From contig JASUSO010000010.1 of NCBI GenBank assembly GCA_030446015.1, forward strand, positions 1 through 44,016: DNA of 44,016 nucleotides. The letters run 5' to 3'. The position numbers and the translations under genes were made by a program. The notes under the pieces are model-generated. The model saw only the letters and a program-made list of their open reading frames with translations. It was not told where the DNA came from and searched no databases. Each line of letters opens with the position of its first letter. Within the stretch, counting starts at the first letter, position 1. This stretch comes from Methanobacteriota archaeon. Its GTDB lineage: Archaea; Halobacteriota; Methanomicrobia; Methanomicrobiales; Methanoculleaceae. Shown here one piece after another: positions 10,148 through 19,454 of this stretch.

Positions 10148-10969
10148 ATGACGCTCGAATCGGTCACCGGCGCCGCCGGGCTCCTCCGGCAGCACCCCAT
10201 CCTCTGGTCGGTCGGCCTCGTCATGGGCGCTCTCGCGGCTCTCAACCTCGTCGTCCCCGTCTACGGCGGTGCGTTCTATACGGAGCCTCTGGCGCTCCTG
10301 CAAGTTCTCCTGACGCCGTTTTTGGCCGGCGGCGTCTACGGCACGATCCGTGCGGAGAACTTCTCCGTCAGCGAGTTCGTGCGGTCAGGGAAGACCTACT
10401 ACTTCCGGATACTCCTGCCGACGCTGGTCATCTTCTTCGCGGTCATGCTGACCATCGTTCTGCTCATGATACCGCTCGCGCTCCTCGGCGCCGGAGCCGC
10501 CGCAAACATGGCGGCGCTCCTCTTCGGGGTCATCCTCTCGATCGCCTTCTTCACGTTCTTCTACGACACCGTGGCGGTCTTTGAGGAGACGGGGGTCTTT
10601 GAGTCGATCCGGCGGAGCATTGAGTTCGTCATGAACAACCTCGGCAGCGTCCTCGTCTTCTATCTGATCAACATCGCCGTCTTCGCGGTGCTCGGCTTTC
10701 TGGCCCTCTTCGCCTGGACCGCTCTCCTCTTGGAGAAACTCGAACCGCTCACCACGATGAGCCCCGAAGAACTCCAGATGGTGATGCCGGAGGATCTCCT
10801 CGCGCTGATCGGGACGGAGGGGATATGGATCACCGCGATCGTTTATGCGGTCGTGATCGTGCTCTTCTCGGTCTTTCTCTACGCCTACAAGGCGAGTTTC
10901 TTCAGGAACCACGCCGGTGTCGTGCAGCAGGGGGAGTACGACGAGAAGGGGCGGTGGTACAAGTACTGA
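10148..10969 (+). CDS. Polytopic membrane protein (DUF7847-like)
   Basis: The protein has 273 residues and about six membrane segments (near 14-35, 45-65, 90-115, 120-145, 170-200, 230-255). Its overall pattern is that of the glycerophosphodiesterase-membrane-domain-like proteins of archaea, including an amphipathic turn with the sequence ESIRRSIEFVMNN near residue 155. The start is uncertain: GTG 10142 overlaps the upstream stop (GTGA), and ATG 10148 is six bases later. A role in membrane organisation is only inferred. It is co-transcribed with the upstream gene. Confidence 0.75.
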   Translation: MTLESVTGAAGLLRQHPILWSVGLVMGALAALNLVVPVYGGAFYTEPLALLQVLLTPFLAGGVYGTIRAENFSVSEFVRSGKTYYFRILLPTLVIFFAVMLTIVLLMIPLALLGAGAAANMAALLFGVILSIAFFTFFYDTVAVFEETGVFESIRRSIEFVMNNLGSVLVFYLINIAVFAVLGFLALFAWTALLLEKLEPLTTMSPEELQMVMPEDLLALIGTEGIWITAIVYAVVIVLFSVFLYAYKASFFRNHAGVVQQGEYDEKGRWYKY

Positions 10970-11103
10970 CGTGGCTGGACAGGGATTAGATTTCTTTTTC
11001 TCCAGCTTCGGATTTTTGATATCCGAGATCTACCCGGCGGCATCTTCTGGATTCTTTTTGCTGCACTGATGTTCCTGCCTACTGATACTGCGCCCATGCA
11101 AAC

Positions 11104-11160
11104 ATTCCGGTGGACTGCAACTCGAACTCCTGCCACTCTGGCAGTCGCACTTCGCGTTAA
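11104..11160 (+). repeat. TCGAACTCC hairpin repeat, copy A
   Basis: TCGAACTCC (11122-11130) is followed by a perfect 6-bp stem CTGCCA/TGGCAG (11130-11135 with 11139-11144, loop CTC) and then GTCGCACTTCGCG. The same modules recur at 19969-20020 (minus), 30055-30110 and, in part, 35728-35753. Confidence 0.6.
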
Positions 11161-11186
11161 GCCTATCCTCGCTCATAAAAAGTCAG

Positions 11187-11263
11187 CTCACGCGAAGGCG
11201 CGAAGGCGCGAAGCCTGAATGGTATCAGCAGTCTATTCGCGTTCTTCGCGGCTTCGCGTGAGG
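11187..11263. repeat. Large imperfect inverted repeat of CGCGAAG units
   Basis: The left arm contains CTCACGCGAAGGCGCGAAGG (starting near 11187) and the right arm contains TTCGCGGCTTCGCGTGAG (ending at 11262). They can pair over about 20 positions around a loop of about 30 bases. It lies between two genes that point at each other, so it may form a transcript-end structure. Confidence 0.65.
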
Positions 11264-11364
11264 TCACATCATCAACTCTTGGTAATCGAGCATCATCGAG
11301 AGAGCATATGAAGCATTTCAACAGAGCCTAAATATAAAAAACGCCCAGGAGCTCCCGCGCCCCC

Positions 11365-12561
11365 TCACCCGAGCATATAGAGCAGCATCCCCGCAACCCC
11401 GCCCGAGAACGTGGCGACCAGGTTCGTGCCCGAGTTCCCGATCCTGCCGCTGTTCTCGAGCGTTGCGCCCACAAGGCTGTCGACGTTGGTGCCGATGAAC
11501 CCGGCCGCGACCGTGACGACGACCATCCAGGGGTCGGCGACGCCCATCGCCCAAGCGACGACGGCGACGGCGACGGAGGCGATGACGGCCGCGGCCTCGC
11601 CCCGCAGGGTCACCCCGCCGTTCGTCCCCCGCGGCACCGGCTTGAGGGTCGTGATCAGGTACGGCACCTTCCCCGTGACCCCGATCTCGCTTGCGGCGGT
11701 ATCGGCGGCCGCCGAGGCGACGCTGCCCATGAAGAGCGCCACAAACGCCGCCTGCCCGGTCAGGCCGTAGAGGATGGCGGCGGCGGTCGCCACCAGGCCG
11801 TTTGCGAAGACGTTGAAGTATCCGCGCACGCCCCCGTGCTCCTGGGCGACCCCGAGCCGTTCCTTATCGCCGTAGCGGTACCGGGTAGCCCCGGCACCGA
11901 TGATGAAGAAGGTGAGCATGATCAGGAACCACCGGACGTCCGCGAAGACGATGAGGATGATCCCGATCATGGCTCCCGAGAAGAGGCCGCTGACGTCGGC
12001 CACCCGGACGCGGTAGGCGGTGTAGCCGAATCCGAACCCGATGACCGCCGCGGCGACGAGAAGCGTCAGTTCGACCTCGAAGTTGAGCTCCTCGAAGAGA
12101 AACATCGTCATCGCGACGCCGAGCGCCTCGATCATCAGAGCATCGTCCCGTCCCCGGAGGGCCGCCCGGAGGAGCACCGCGACGACCACGCCCATCACGG
12201 CGACGAGAGGCGCGGCATACTGCAGATAAAACATCACTGCGATCGATACGATGATTGCGGCAATCAGGTGGTGGAGATACGCCGCATGCCGATCCCCGGT
12301 GAGCCGGAACGCCACCTCGCCGATCACGACGATGCCGAGCGTGCAGGTGAAGACGAACGTCGAGAGCCAGCCAAGCCCGTAAAGCACGGCAAGCGCGACG
12401 ATCGAGAGCGACACGTAGCGCGTCTCTCGAATAAGGGTGAGGACGAGTGAGAACGGGACAAGAAAGAGCGTGAGCAGCCACGCTGGTTGGAGCAGGGGGG
12501 CAAGGCCTATGAAGACGAGGGTGAGTACCGATGCCAGAACCAGCCCCTGCAACCTTGTCAT
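11365..12561 (-). CDS. DUF92 family integral membrane protein
   Basis: The protein has 398 residues and about 11-12 membrane helices. The C-terminal half is a DUF92 domain (relatives include plant phytyl-phosphate kinase VTE6), recognised by its conserved segments: GSVASAAADTAASEIGV near residue 280, LRGEAAAV near 325 and TNVDSLVGATLENSG near 360. The N-terminal half resembles cytidylyltransferase/dolichol-kinase-like membrane domains. Together they suggest a CTP-dependent polyprenol or phytol phosphate kinase-like role, which is inference. It starts at ATG 12559-12561, and an AT-rich inverted repeat lies immediately upstream. Confidence 0.85.
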   Translation of the reverse strand: MTRLQGLVLASVLTLVFIGLAPLLQPAWLLTLFLVPFSLVLTLIRETRYVSLSIVALAVLYGLGWLSTFVFTCTLGIVVIGEVAFRLTGDRHAAYLHHLIAAIIVSIAVMFYLQYAAPLVAVMGVVVAVLLRAALRGRDDALMIEALGVAMTMFLFEELNFEVELTLLVAAAVIGFGFGYTAYRVRVADVSGLFSGAMIGIILIVFADVRWFLIMLTFFIIGAGATRYRYGDKERLGVAQEHGGVRGYFNVFANGLVATAAAILYGLTGQAAFVALFMGSVASAAADTAASEIGVTGKVPYLITTLKPVPRGTNGGVTLRGEAAAVIASVAVAVVAWAMGVADPWMVVVTVAAGFIGTNVDSLVGATLENSGRIGNSGTNLVATFSGGVAGMLLYMLG

Positions 12562-12748
12562 TCATGTATTATATGAAGTGCAGGAACAAAGCCTTTAGGG
12601 TCGGCACCCGCCGTCTCCGCGGTATTTGGCGGCGGACGTCCCGGGACGGCGTGGCCGGGGACGACGAGTCCGTGCGCGGCGCGGGATACCCGACCGGGGA
12701 GTGCCCAACAATATATTTCACTGGGAAGAGAGAGATTATACGCTGAAA
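12562..12748. promoter_or_regulatory. Divergent promoter region, DUF92 gene and valS
   Basis: On the valS side a TATA-like ATATATTT (12711-12718) lies 31 bases before ATG 12749. On the other side TTCATGTATTATATGAA (12561-12577), an inverted repeat with arms TTCAT/ATGAA, sits against the DUF92 start codon. It may combine a TATA element and an operator. Confidence 0.5.
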
Positions 12749-15340
12749 ATGTCGCCGTCACATCAACTAACCAAAAACTACGATATCGAAGAAGTGGAGA
12801 CGCGCTGGCAGAATACCTGGCGGGACGAGGATAACTATTTCGACCCCTCTTCGCCGAAACCACGGTTCATCATCGACACGCCGCCTCCCTACCCCACCGG
12901 CAACTTCCATATCGGGAACGCGCTGAACTGGTGTTATATCGACTTCATCGCGCGGTACAAACGCATGCGCGGTTACAACGTCATGTTCCCGCAGGGGTGG
13001 GACTGCCACGGCCTCCCGACCGAGGTGAAGGTCGAGGAGACCTACGGGATCACCAAAAACGACGTACCGCGGGAGAAGTTCCGGGAGATGTGCCGCGACC
13101 TCACGCTCGGCAACATCGAGAAGATGCGGGCGACCATGCGGCGGCTCGGGTTCTCGACCGACTGGAGCCACGAGTACATCACCATGCTCCCGGACTACTA
13201 CAGGAAGACCCAGGCGTCGTTTTTGCAAATGCTCAAAGCCGGCGACATCTACCAGAGCGAGCATCCGGTGAACTTCTGTACCCGGTGCGAGACGGCCATC
13301 GCGTTCGCCGAGGTCAACTACTCACCCCGCACCACCAAACTCAACTACTTCGACTTCGACGGCGTCGAGATCGCCACAACCCGGCCGGAACTGCTCGCGG
13401 CCTGCGTTGCCGTGGCCGTTCACCCTGAAGACGAGCGCTACCGCGGGATGAAGGGGAAGCGGCTCACCGTCCCGCTCTTCGGCCACGAAGTTCCAATCAT
13501 CGAAGACGTCGCGGTCGACCCGGCGTTCGGCAGCGGCGCGGTGATGATCTGTACGTTCGGCGACAAGACGGACGTCTACTGGTGGAAGCAGCACAACCTG
13601 GATCTCCGCAAGGCGATCGACCGCAAGGGCGTCATGACCGCAACCGCGGGTCGCTACGCGGGGATGACATCGGAGGAGTGCAGGAAGGCGATCCTCGCGG
13701 ATATGGAGAAAGCGGGGATCTTAAAGCGGCAGGAGGAACTCGAACAGCGGGTCGGAACCTGCTGGCGGTGCAAGACCCCGATCGAGATCCTCTCGGAGCG
13801 GCAGTGGTTCGTCCGGGTCCACCAGGACGAGATCCTGGAGTCGGCGCGGAAGATCTCCTGGACGCCGGAGCACATGTTCACCCGGATGGAGAACTGGGCG
13901 AACTCGATGGAGTGGGACTGGTGCATCTCCCGGCAGCGGATCTTCGCGACCCCGATCCCGGTCTGGTTCTGCACCGCCTGCGGCGAGATGGTCATCCCGG
14001 ACGAGGAAGACCTCCCGATCGACCCGACGATCGATAAGCCGAAGACTCCCTGCCCGAAGTGCGGCGGATCGGACTTCGCCGGGGAGAAGGATGTGCTCGA
14101 TACCTGGATGGACTCCTCGATATCGGTGCTCCACGTCACCGGATGGGACGGGACCGGCAAACCGCCGCTCTTCCCGGCGCAGATCCGCCCCCAGGGCCAC
14201 GATATCATACGGACGTGGGCGTTCTACACCATCCTCCGGGCGAAGGCGCTGGTCGGCGGCCACCCCTGGGACGAGATCCTGGTGAACGGCATGGTGCTCG
14301 GGGAAGACGGGTTCAAGATGAGCAAGAGCCGCAACAACATCATCTCTCCCGAGGAGATCGTCGGGAAGTACGGCGCGGACGCGCTCCGGCAGTGGGGCGC
14401 CGGGGGCGCCGCGACCGGTTCGGACATCATGTTCAACTGGAACGACGTCGTTGCCGCGTCCCGGTTCCAGACCAAACTCTGGAACATCTTCCGGTTCGTC
14501 ATGGGGCACCTGGAGAAGGGGGCTGATCCCGATGCACCCGTGACGGAGCTCACCGACCGGTGGCTGCTCGTCCGGCTCTCCGAGACCGTCGCCGAGGTCA
14601 CCGCCGCGATGGAGGGCTACCAGTTCGACCGGGCGCTCAGGGCGATCCGGGAGTTCGCCTGGAACACGCTCGCCGACGACTACATCGAGATCGCGAAGGG
14701 GCGGCTGTATACGGACGAAGGCAGCAGGGCCAGCGCCTGCAGCACCCTTGTGACGACGATGAACGTCCTCTGCCGCCTGCTTGCCCCGATCATCCCGCAC
14801 TTCGCGGAGGAGTGCTACTACAACCTGACCGGCGAGAGCGTGCACAAGCAGTCCTGGCCGGACTTCTCGTACGCCGACGACGAAGCGCGCCGCCACGGCG
14901 ATCTCCTGGTGAAGACGGTCGCCGAACTCCGGCGCTACAAGCACGACAAAGGCATGGCGCTGAACGCCCCGCTCGGCCACGTCATGATCTACGCGCCGGA
15001 GCCGGTCGACGACGCCGGCGACGCCGGACGGGCGCTCAATGCCGACGCCCACTGGAGCACCGGCACGCCCAGGCTCGAGGAGGTCCTGAGCGGCGTGGAC
15101 TTCAACATGGCGGTGATCGGGCCGACACTTCGAAAGCAGGCGCGGGGGTTCATGCAGGCCGTGGAGGCGCTCCCGCCGGAACTGCTCAAGAACCCGCCTG
15201 CGACCGTCACGGTCGACGGCGAGGAGATCCCGGTGCCGGCAAACTCCTTCACACCGAAGGTCGCCTACCGGGTGGCGGGAGAAGAGGTGGACGTCCTCAC
15301 GCTCGGGGACGTCGTCGTGACGATCGGGCACTCGTCCTGA
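12749..15340 (+). CDS. valS: Valyl-tRNA synthetase
   Basis: It charges tRNA-Val and is a class I synthetase. The 863-residue protein carries the HIGH-type motif ([16 protein letters not shown], near residue 50), the CP1 editing region ([17 protein letters not shown] near 210), two zinc-type CxxC pairs (CWRCKTP; CTACGE with CPKCGG), [10 protein letters not shown] near 450 and KMSKS near 523, then the anticodon-binding domain. The tryptophan in [10 protein letters not shown] is typical of ValRS rather than IleRS. ATG 12749 is chosen because upstream codons lack a Met and the TATA-like box is 31 bases away. Its 3' end overlaps tmk on the other strand by 44 bases. Confidence 0.95.
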   Translation: MSPSHQLTKNYDIEEVETRWQNTWRDEDNYFDPSSPKPRFIIDTPPPYPTGNFHIGNALNWCYIDFIARYKRMRGYNVMFPQGWDCHGLPTEVKVEETYGITKNDVPREKFREMCRDLTLGNIEKMRATMRRLGFSTDWSHEYITMLPDYYRKTQASFLQMLKAGDIYQSEHPVNFCTRCETAIAFAEVNYSPRTTKLNYFDFDGVEIATTRPELLAACVAVAVHPEDERYRGMKGKRLTVPLFGHEVPIIEDVAVDPAFGSGAVMICTFGDKTDVYWWKQHNLDLRKAIDRKGVMTATAGRYAGMTSEECRKAILADMEKAGILKRQEELEQRVGTCWRCKTPIEILSERQWFVRVHQDEILESARKISWTPEHMFTRMENWANSMEWDWCISRQRIFATPIPVWFCTACGEMVIPDEEDLPIDPTIDKPKTPCPKCGGSDFAGEKDVLDTWMDSSISVLHVTGWDGTGKPPLFPAQIRPQGHDIIRTWAFYTILRAKALVGGHPWDEILVNGMVLGEDGFKMSKSRNNIISPEEIVGKYGADALRQWGAGGAATGSDIMFNWNDVVAASRFQTKLWNIFRFVMGHLEKGADPDAPVTELTDRWLLVRLSETVAEVTAAMEGYQFDRALRAIREFAWNTLADDYIEIAKGRLYTDEGSRASACSTLVTTMNVLCRLLAPIIPHFAEECYYNLTGESVHKQSWPDFSYADDEARRHGDLLVKTVAELRRYKHDKGMALNAPLGHVMIYAPEPVDDAGDAGRALNADAHWSTGTPRLEEVLSGVDFNMAVIGPTLRKQARGFMQAVEALPPELLKNPPATVTVDGEEIPVPANSFTPKVAYRVAGEEVDVLTLGDVVVTIGHSS

Positions 15341-15914
15341 TCTCGTCCGCGATGAACCGGGCAACCTCTTCTTTTGGGAGCAGCGCATCGACGACGACGA
15401 ACCGCGACGGGTCGGCGGCTGCAAGGCTCAGATAGTTCGCCTGCACCCGCTCGAGGATCGCGGCGTTCTCGAAATGCTCTCTCTTCTTCTCAGGCCCAAA
15501 CCGTGAAACGGCATCTTCGACCGGGAGAACCAGAAGGAACGTCCTGTCGGGCCGGATCGACCACCCCTCGTGGATCCCGCGAAGCCAGGAGAGCGGGTCG
15601 GGGAGGATGCCGTCGAGGACGACCGGCTGGTAGGCGAACCTTGAGTCGGCGTAACGGTCGGAGATGACGAGCCGTCCCTCGTCGAGGGCGGGCCGGATCA
15701 CCGTATCGATATGCGCGGCGTGGTCGGCGCAGAAGAGCAGCGCCTCGGTGATCGGGTCCATCCGCTCGGCGATCGCCCGCCGCACCGATTCGCCGACCCA
15801 GGTGGCGCCGGGTTCGCGAGTGAAGAGGGGGTCGAGGTCGGCGAGCAGTTCCTGGAGACGGGCAAGAAGCGTGCTCTTGCCGCTCCCGTCGATCCCTTCG
15901 ATGGTGATCAGCAC
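15297..15914 (-). CDS. tmk: Thymidylate kinase
   Basis: It phosphorylates dTMP to dTDP. The protein has 205 residues from GTG 15914 ([17 protein letters not shown]), with the P-loop GIDGSGKS at residues 7-14, the dTMP-binding [11 protein letters not shown] near 38 and the [11 protein letters not shown] segment near 90. The GTG is preferred because GAGGGG lies six bases before it and family members begin directly with this strand. An ATG at 15935 would add seven residues. It overlaps the HisA-like gene upstream by 7 bases (28 with the ATG start) and overlaps the convergent valS by 44 bases. Confidence 0.92.
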   Translation of the reverse strand: MLITIEGIDGSGKSTLLARLQELLADLDPLFTREPGATWVGESVRRAIAERMDPITEALLFCADHAAHIDTVIRPALDEGRLVISDRYADSRFAYQPVVLDGILPDPLSWLRGIHEGWSIRPDRTFLLVLPVEDAVSRFGPEKKREHFENAAILERVQANYLSLAAADPSRFVVVDALLPKEEVARFIADEIRTSARSSRRRPRA

Positions 15915-16588
15915 GGGTGTCCCCTCTGGAGCCATTCGAGCGGCACCGTGCCGCGATGAACGGCGGTTGCTATGATCGCCCCGTCGAACCCGGCGTCGGC
16001 GAGGAGATGGATGTCGTCTGTGCCGGCAACCCCGCCCCCGTAGAGGAGGCGGCCGGGATAGCACGCCCGCAGTTCTTCGAGCTCCTCCCGGACAAGACCC
16101 CGTTCCGTCCCGACAGCCCCGATGTTGAGGAGGATGCACCCCTCAAACGAGAGTCCCGCCGCATGGCGGAGCATCTCGGCCGGCGAGATACCCCAGGGGA
16201 GCACCCGGCCGCCTTTGATGTCGATGCTGAGGTAGCCGCCCCGGTAGGCAGCAAGGTCCTCGATCGCCGCCGCTGCGGTCTCGGTGCCGACGATCGGCGT
16301 TACGCCCTCGACCGCAGTGCACTCGGCAGGCGATCGGATGCCCCGGTCGAGGTAGCACCGCTCGACCATGGCGGCGCAGCGCCGGACGAGGTCGTCCTGC
16401 GGCGTCCTGCCCTGGAGGCTCTCAAGGTCGGCGATGTAGAGATACCGGGGCGAAAGAGCGGATAGGTAGGGTTCCGGCTCGGCCGAGGGAGAAAGCCCCC
16501 AGGTCAGCGGCCGGTAGCCTGCGCGGTCTCCGGACTTCCCGTGCACCACAAGACCGCCTGCCAGATCGACTGCAAGAATCAGTTCCAT
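15908..16588 (-). CDS. HisA/HisF-related TIM-barrel protein (COG1411 type)
   Basis: The 226-residue protein is related to the histidine-biosynthesis isomerase HisA but belongs to an uncharacterised methanogen group. It starts MELILAVDLAGGLVVHGKSG, keeping the HisA-like Asp after the first strand (AVDL) and a second Asp-bearing strand (LSIDIKGGRV, near residue 130). The C-terminal phosphate-binding half is present (YGGGVAGTDDIHLL and GAIIATAVHRG). It is divergent from mfnB by only 44 bases and overlaps tmk. Its proximity to methanofuran synthesis suggests a phosphorylated-intermediate role, but this is not proven. ATG 16588 fits the family better than the open frame up to 16624. Confidence 0.82.
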   Translation of the reverse strand: MELILAVDLAGGLVVHGKSGDRAGYRPLTWGLSPSAEPEPYLSALSPRYLYIADLESLQGRTPQDDLVRRCAAMVERCYLDRGIRSPAECTAVEGVTPIVGTETAAAAIEDLAAYRGGYLSIDIKGGRVLPWGISPAEMLRHAAGLSFEGCILLNIGAVGTERGLVREELEELRACYPGRLLYGGGVAGTDDIHLLADAGFDGAIIATAVHRGTVPLEWLQRGHPC

Positions 16589-16632
16589 GTCCTCAACGTA
16601 ATCACTATTAGGGTGAAGGATCATTAATTTCT

Positions 16633-17322
16633 ATGCAATTACTCGTCAGTCCAAGCAGCATTGAGGAGGCAAGAAGCTCGCTTTCCGCTGACATTATCGA
16701 CGTGAAGAAACCCTCGGAGGGGTCACTGGGTGCGAATTTTCCCTGGATCATCCGGGCAATCAAGGATATCGCCGGCAAGAAGCCTGTCAGCGCTGCAATC
16801 GGGGACAATGAGTATAAACCGGGAACCGCAGCTCTTTCTGCATACGGCGCCGCGCACGCGGGTGCCGATTATATCAAGGTCGGCCTGATGTTCGACGGGG
16901 AGGACCGTGCCCGTGAGGTCATCGAGGCGGTGACCGCGGCGGTGAAACGCGAATTCCCCGAGAAATACGTCGTCATCGCGGCCTATGCCGATTTTGCAAG
17001 GATGGGCACGATCTCGCCGCTCGTGATCAGTTCTCTGGTCGCGGATGCCGGGGCCGACATCGCCATGATCGACACCGGTATTAAAGATGGGAAGGGTCTC
17101 TTTGATTTCATGGATGAGGAGACACTGAACCAGTTCACCGAGCGGAACCGGGAACTCGGGTTGCAGACGGCACTTGCCGGTTCGCTGAAGTTCGAGGATC
17201 TCGATGCCTTGAAGCGGATCGACCCTGAGATCATCGGTGTCCGGGGGATGGTCTGCGGAGGCGATCGCTCGACGGCGATCAGGGCGGAGCTGGTGGAGAA
17301 AGCAATGATGATGCTCAGGTGA
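16633..17322 (+). CDS. mfnB: (5-formylfuran-3-yl)methyl phosphate synthase
   Basis: MfnB makes the furan precursor of methanofuran from two glyceraldehyde 3-phosphate molecules, the first step towards the C1 carrier that captures CO2 in methanogenesis. It has 229 residues with a TIM-barrel fold. The family-typical start MQLLVSPSSIEEA leads into DIIDVKKPSEGSLGANFP, which holds the lysine pair near residues 27-28 used for catalysis. The active-site-type segments ADYIKVGL and AAYADFARMGTISP follow. It lies directly upstream of guaB, separated by 3 bases, so the two are probably co-transcribed. Confidence 0.93.
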   Translation: MQLLVSPSSIEEARSSLSADIIDVKKPSEGSLGANFPWIIRAIKDIAGKKPVSAAIGDNEYKPGTAALSAYGAAHAGADYIKVGLMFDGEDRAREVIEAVTAAVKREFPEKYVVIAAYADFARMGTISPLVISSLVADAGADIAMIDTGIKDGKGLFDFMDEETLNQFTERNRELGLQTALAGSLKFEDLDALKRIDPEIIGVRGMVCGGDRSTAIRAELVEKAMMMLR

Positions 17323-17325
17323 TGT

Positions 17326-18792
17326 ATGTACCTCGAGAAGATGAAGATGGAAACGACGTTTACGTTCGACGACGTGCTCCTTGAGCCCGCCGAATCATGG
17401 GTCGAACCCGCTGAGGCCGATGTCAGGTCGAGGTTCTCGCGCAACATTCCCCTGAATATCCCTCTCGTGAGCGCCGCGATGGATACGGTGACCGAGTCGG
17501 TGATGGCGATAACCATGGCCCGGGAAGGCGGCATCGGCGTCATCCACCGGAACATGACCCCCGATCGCGAGGTCGCCGAGGTCAGGATCGTCAAGCAGGC
17601 CGAGGACCTGATCGAGCGCGAGGTCGTGGCGGTCGGTCCCGATGCTACGGTCACCGACGTGGAGCGGATCATGCGCCAGTACGGTATCGGCGGCGTCCCC
17701 ATCATCGAGAACGAGAAGGTGATCGGCATCGTCAGCCGCAGGGATATCCGGGCGATCCTCCCGAAACGCGGCGATGCAAAGATCACCGGCTACATGACGA
17801 AGAACCTGATCACGGCCTCCGAGGATATCACGGCGGAGAGTGCGCTTGAGACGATGTATGCGAACAAGGTCGAGCGCCTCCCGGTCGTGGACGCCGAGGG
17901 ATGCCTGGTCGGCATCATCACGATGCGCGATATCCTCGAGAAGCGTCAGTACCCCCGCGCGAACCGCGATGCGAACGGGAAACTCCGGGTCGCCGCCGCG
18001 GTGGGCCCCTTCGATTTCAACCGGGCGATGATGCTCGTCGAGGCGGGCGCCGACGCCCTGGTGGTGGACTGCGCTCACGGCCACAACATGAACGTCGTCA
18101 AGGCAGTCGGAGAGATCAAGGCGAGCGTCGCCGTCGACGTGGTGGCCGGGAACATCGCGACGAAACAGGCGGCCTCGGCCCTTGCCGGGACGGTCGACGG
18201 GCTGAAGGTCGGGATCGGGCCGGGCTCCATCTGCACGACGCGGATCGTCGCGGGCGTGGGAGTGCCGCAGATCTCCGCGATCGCAAACGTCGCCGAGGTG
18301 GCGCACGAGGCCGACGTGCCGGTTATCGCCGACGGCGGCATCCGCTACTCGGGTGACATCGCGAAGGCAATCGCCGCCGGCGCGGACTCGATTATGGCGG
18401 GCAGCCTCTTCGCCGGCACCGACGAGGCGCCGGGAAGGGTTACGACGATCAAGGGCCGGCGCTACAAGCAGTACCGCGGGATGGGATCGCTCGGGGTCAT
18501 GAGCAGCGGCGAGTCGAGCGACCGCTACTTCCAGAAGAAGGAGTTTGGAAGGACCAAGTTCGTCCCCGAAGGCGTCGAAGGGGTCACACCCTACGTCGGC
18601 CGGGTCTCGGACGTCATCTACCAGCTTGTCGGCGGCCTGAAGTCCGCGATGGGCTACACGGGTTCAAAAACGATAGCGGACCTGAAGAGGAACGGCAGAT
18701 TCATCAGGATCACGCCCGCGGGCTACGGCGAGAGCCACCCCCACAACATCATGATCACCGATGAGGCGCCGAACTACCGCCTCTTCGAGTGA
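17326..18792 (+). CDS. guaB: Inosine-5'-monophosphate dehydrogenase
   Basis: It oxidises IMP to XMP, the committed step to GMP. The 488-residue protein has the barrel split by two CBS domains (about residues 95-210: [20 protein letters not shown] and [18 protein letters not shown]). The catalytic cysteine is in [11 protein letters not shown] near residue 302, and the flap region is RGMGSLGVM. The start at 17326 ([19 protein letters not shown]) agrees with archaeal family members, although ATGs at 17341 and 17347 are in frame. It follows mfnB closely. A T-rich stretch after the stop (18797-18802) may end the transcript and also serves the next promoter. Confidence 0.95.
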   Translation: MYLEKMKMETTFTFDDVLLEPAESWVEPAEADVRSRFSRNIPLNIPLVSAAMDTVTESVMAITMAREGGIGVIHRNMTPDREVAEVRIVKQAEDLIEREVVAVGPDATVTDVERIMRQYGIGGVPIIENEKVIGIVSRRDIRAILPKRGDAKITGYMTKNLITASEDITAESALETMYANKVERLPVVDAEGCLVGIITMRDILEKRQYPRANRDANGKLRVAAAVGPFDFNRAMMLVEAGADALVVDCAHGHNMNVVKAVGEIKASVAVDVVAGNIATKQAASALAGTVDGLKVGIGPGSICTTRIVAGVGVPQISAIANVAEVAHEADVPVIADGGIRYSGDIAKAIAAGADSIMAGSLFAGTDEAPGRVTTIKGRRYKQYRGMGSLGVMSSGESSDRYFQKKEFGRTKFVPEGVEGVTPYVGRVSDVIYQLVGGLKSAMGYTGSKTIADLKRNGRFIRITPAGYGESHPHNIMITDEAPNYRLFE

Positions 18793-18813
18793 TACATTTT
18801 TTACACTCAACTC

Positions 18814-18826
18814 ACTAACATTTAGT
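18814..18826. promoter_or_regulatory. Palindromic operator candidate before the ArsR-type gene
   Basis: ACTAA-CAT-TTAGT is a perfect 5-bp inverted repeat with a 3-base centre, placed 4 bases before ATG 18831 and just downstream of a T-rich TATA-like patch (18797-18805). It lies where a bound repressor would block transcription start. Confidence 0.55.
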
Positions 18827-18830
18827 AAAT

Positions 18831-19454
18831 ATGCTCGAGGGCAGCGAGGTTTCCCGTCTCCTCGACATCCTGGGAAACCGGAACAGGCGGCGAATAATCG
18901 AATTGTTGAGGCAGAAACCGTGTTTTGTGACCGAGATCTCCGAGCGTCTGGTGCTCAGTCCAAAAGCGGTGATAGAACACCTGCAGTTGATGGAGCGCGA
19001 GCAGCTCCTCGTCTCTTATCAGGACGAACGCAGGCGAAAGTATTACTACCTCTCGCATGACATCAATGTCATCGTAAACCTGCAGAAGCAGGACGGGGTT
19101 ACGCTCCCCTCCGTTGAGGAGAACCAGAGAACACGATTTGCAAGAAACCTCGCGGCACTCCGGAGGATGGTTCGGGCCCGCGACGAACTTCTGGATAATC
19201 TTGAACAACTGGAGCGGGAGATCGAATCGAGGGTCGCCGAGATCATGCGGATGCAGGGGAACTTCATCACCGACGATGGGGATCTGGAGATTATCCTCGC
19301 CCTCTCGCATGCCGACCTGCGCCTCGCGGAACTCGAGGAAGTGAGCAGCCTGTCCACGGATGAGCTGAAACAGAGACTGGACAACCTCATACGAACCGGG
19401 GTTGTCGAGCGAATCAACGACCGATACCGGATACGTGGTACACATGGCGAATAA
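18831..19454 (+). CDS. ArsR-family winged-helix transcriptional regulator
   Basis: The 207-residue DNA-binding protein has an ArsR-type winged helix at residues 1-80 (LLDILGNRNRRRIIELLRQKP, then the recognition helix in LSPKAVIEHLQLMEREQLL and the wing DERRRKYYYL). A long charged helical region follows, with a second small helical domain at the C-terminus (LSTDELKQRLDNLIRTGVVERI). No metal-binding cysteine pair is seen, so metal sensing is unlikely. It overlaps the Hsp20-like gene by 11 bases. This order recalls the heat-shock regulator HSR1 next to hsp20 in Archaeoglobus, and the palindrome at the start suggests autoregulation. Confidence 0.85.
   Translation: MLEGSEVSRLLDILGNRNRRRIIELLRQKPCFVTEISERLVLSPKAVIEHLQLMEREQLLVSYQDERRRKYYYLSHDINVIVNLQKQDGVTLPSVEENQRTRFARNLAALRRMVRARDELLDNLEQLEREIESRVAEIMRMQGNFITDDGDLEIILALSHADLRLAELEEVSSLSTDELKQRLDNLIRTGVVERINDRYRIRGTHGE

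Larger units (their letters stand above)
10970..11364. other. 395-base intergenic stretch with repeats and a possible gene relic
   Basis: No convincing gene. Directly after the stop at 10969 the same frame stays open to about 11217 and encodes one hydrophobic helix (GGIFWILFAALMFL, about 11037-11078), but it has no suitable start, so it may be a remnant. The second half is occupied by two hairpin repeat blocks, annotated separately. Confidence 0.5.

Noticed and set aside
11836-12450. Plus-strand frame rich in Asp, Glu, His and Arg inside the DUF92 gene
   Set aside because: The minus strand encodes a membrane protein with conserved family motifs; the plus frame is its charged mirror image.
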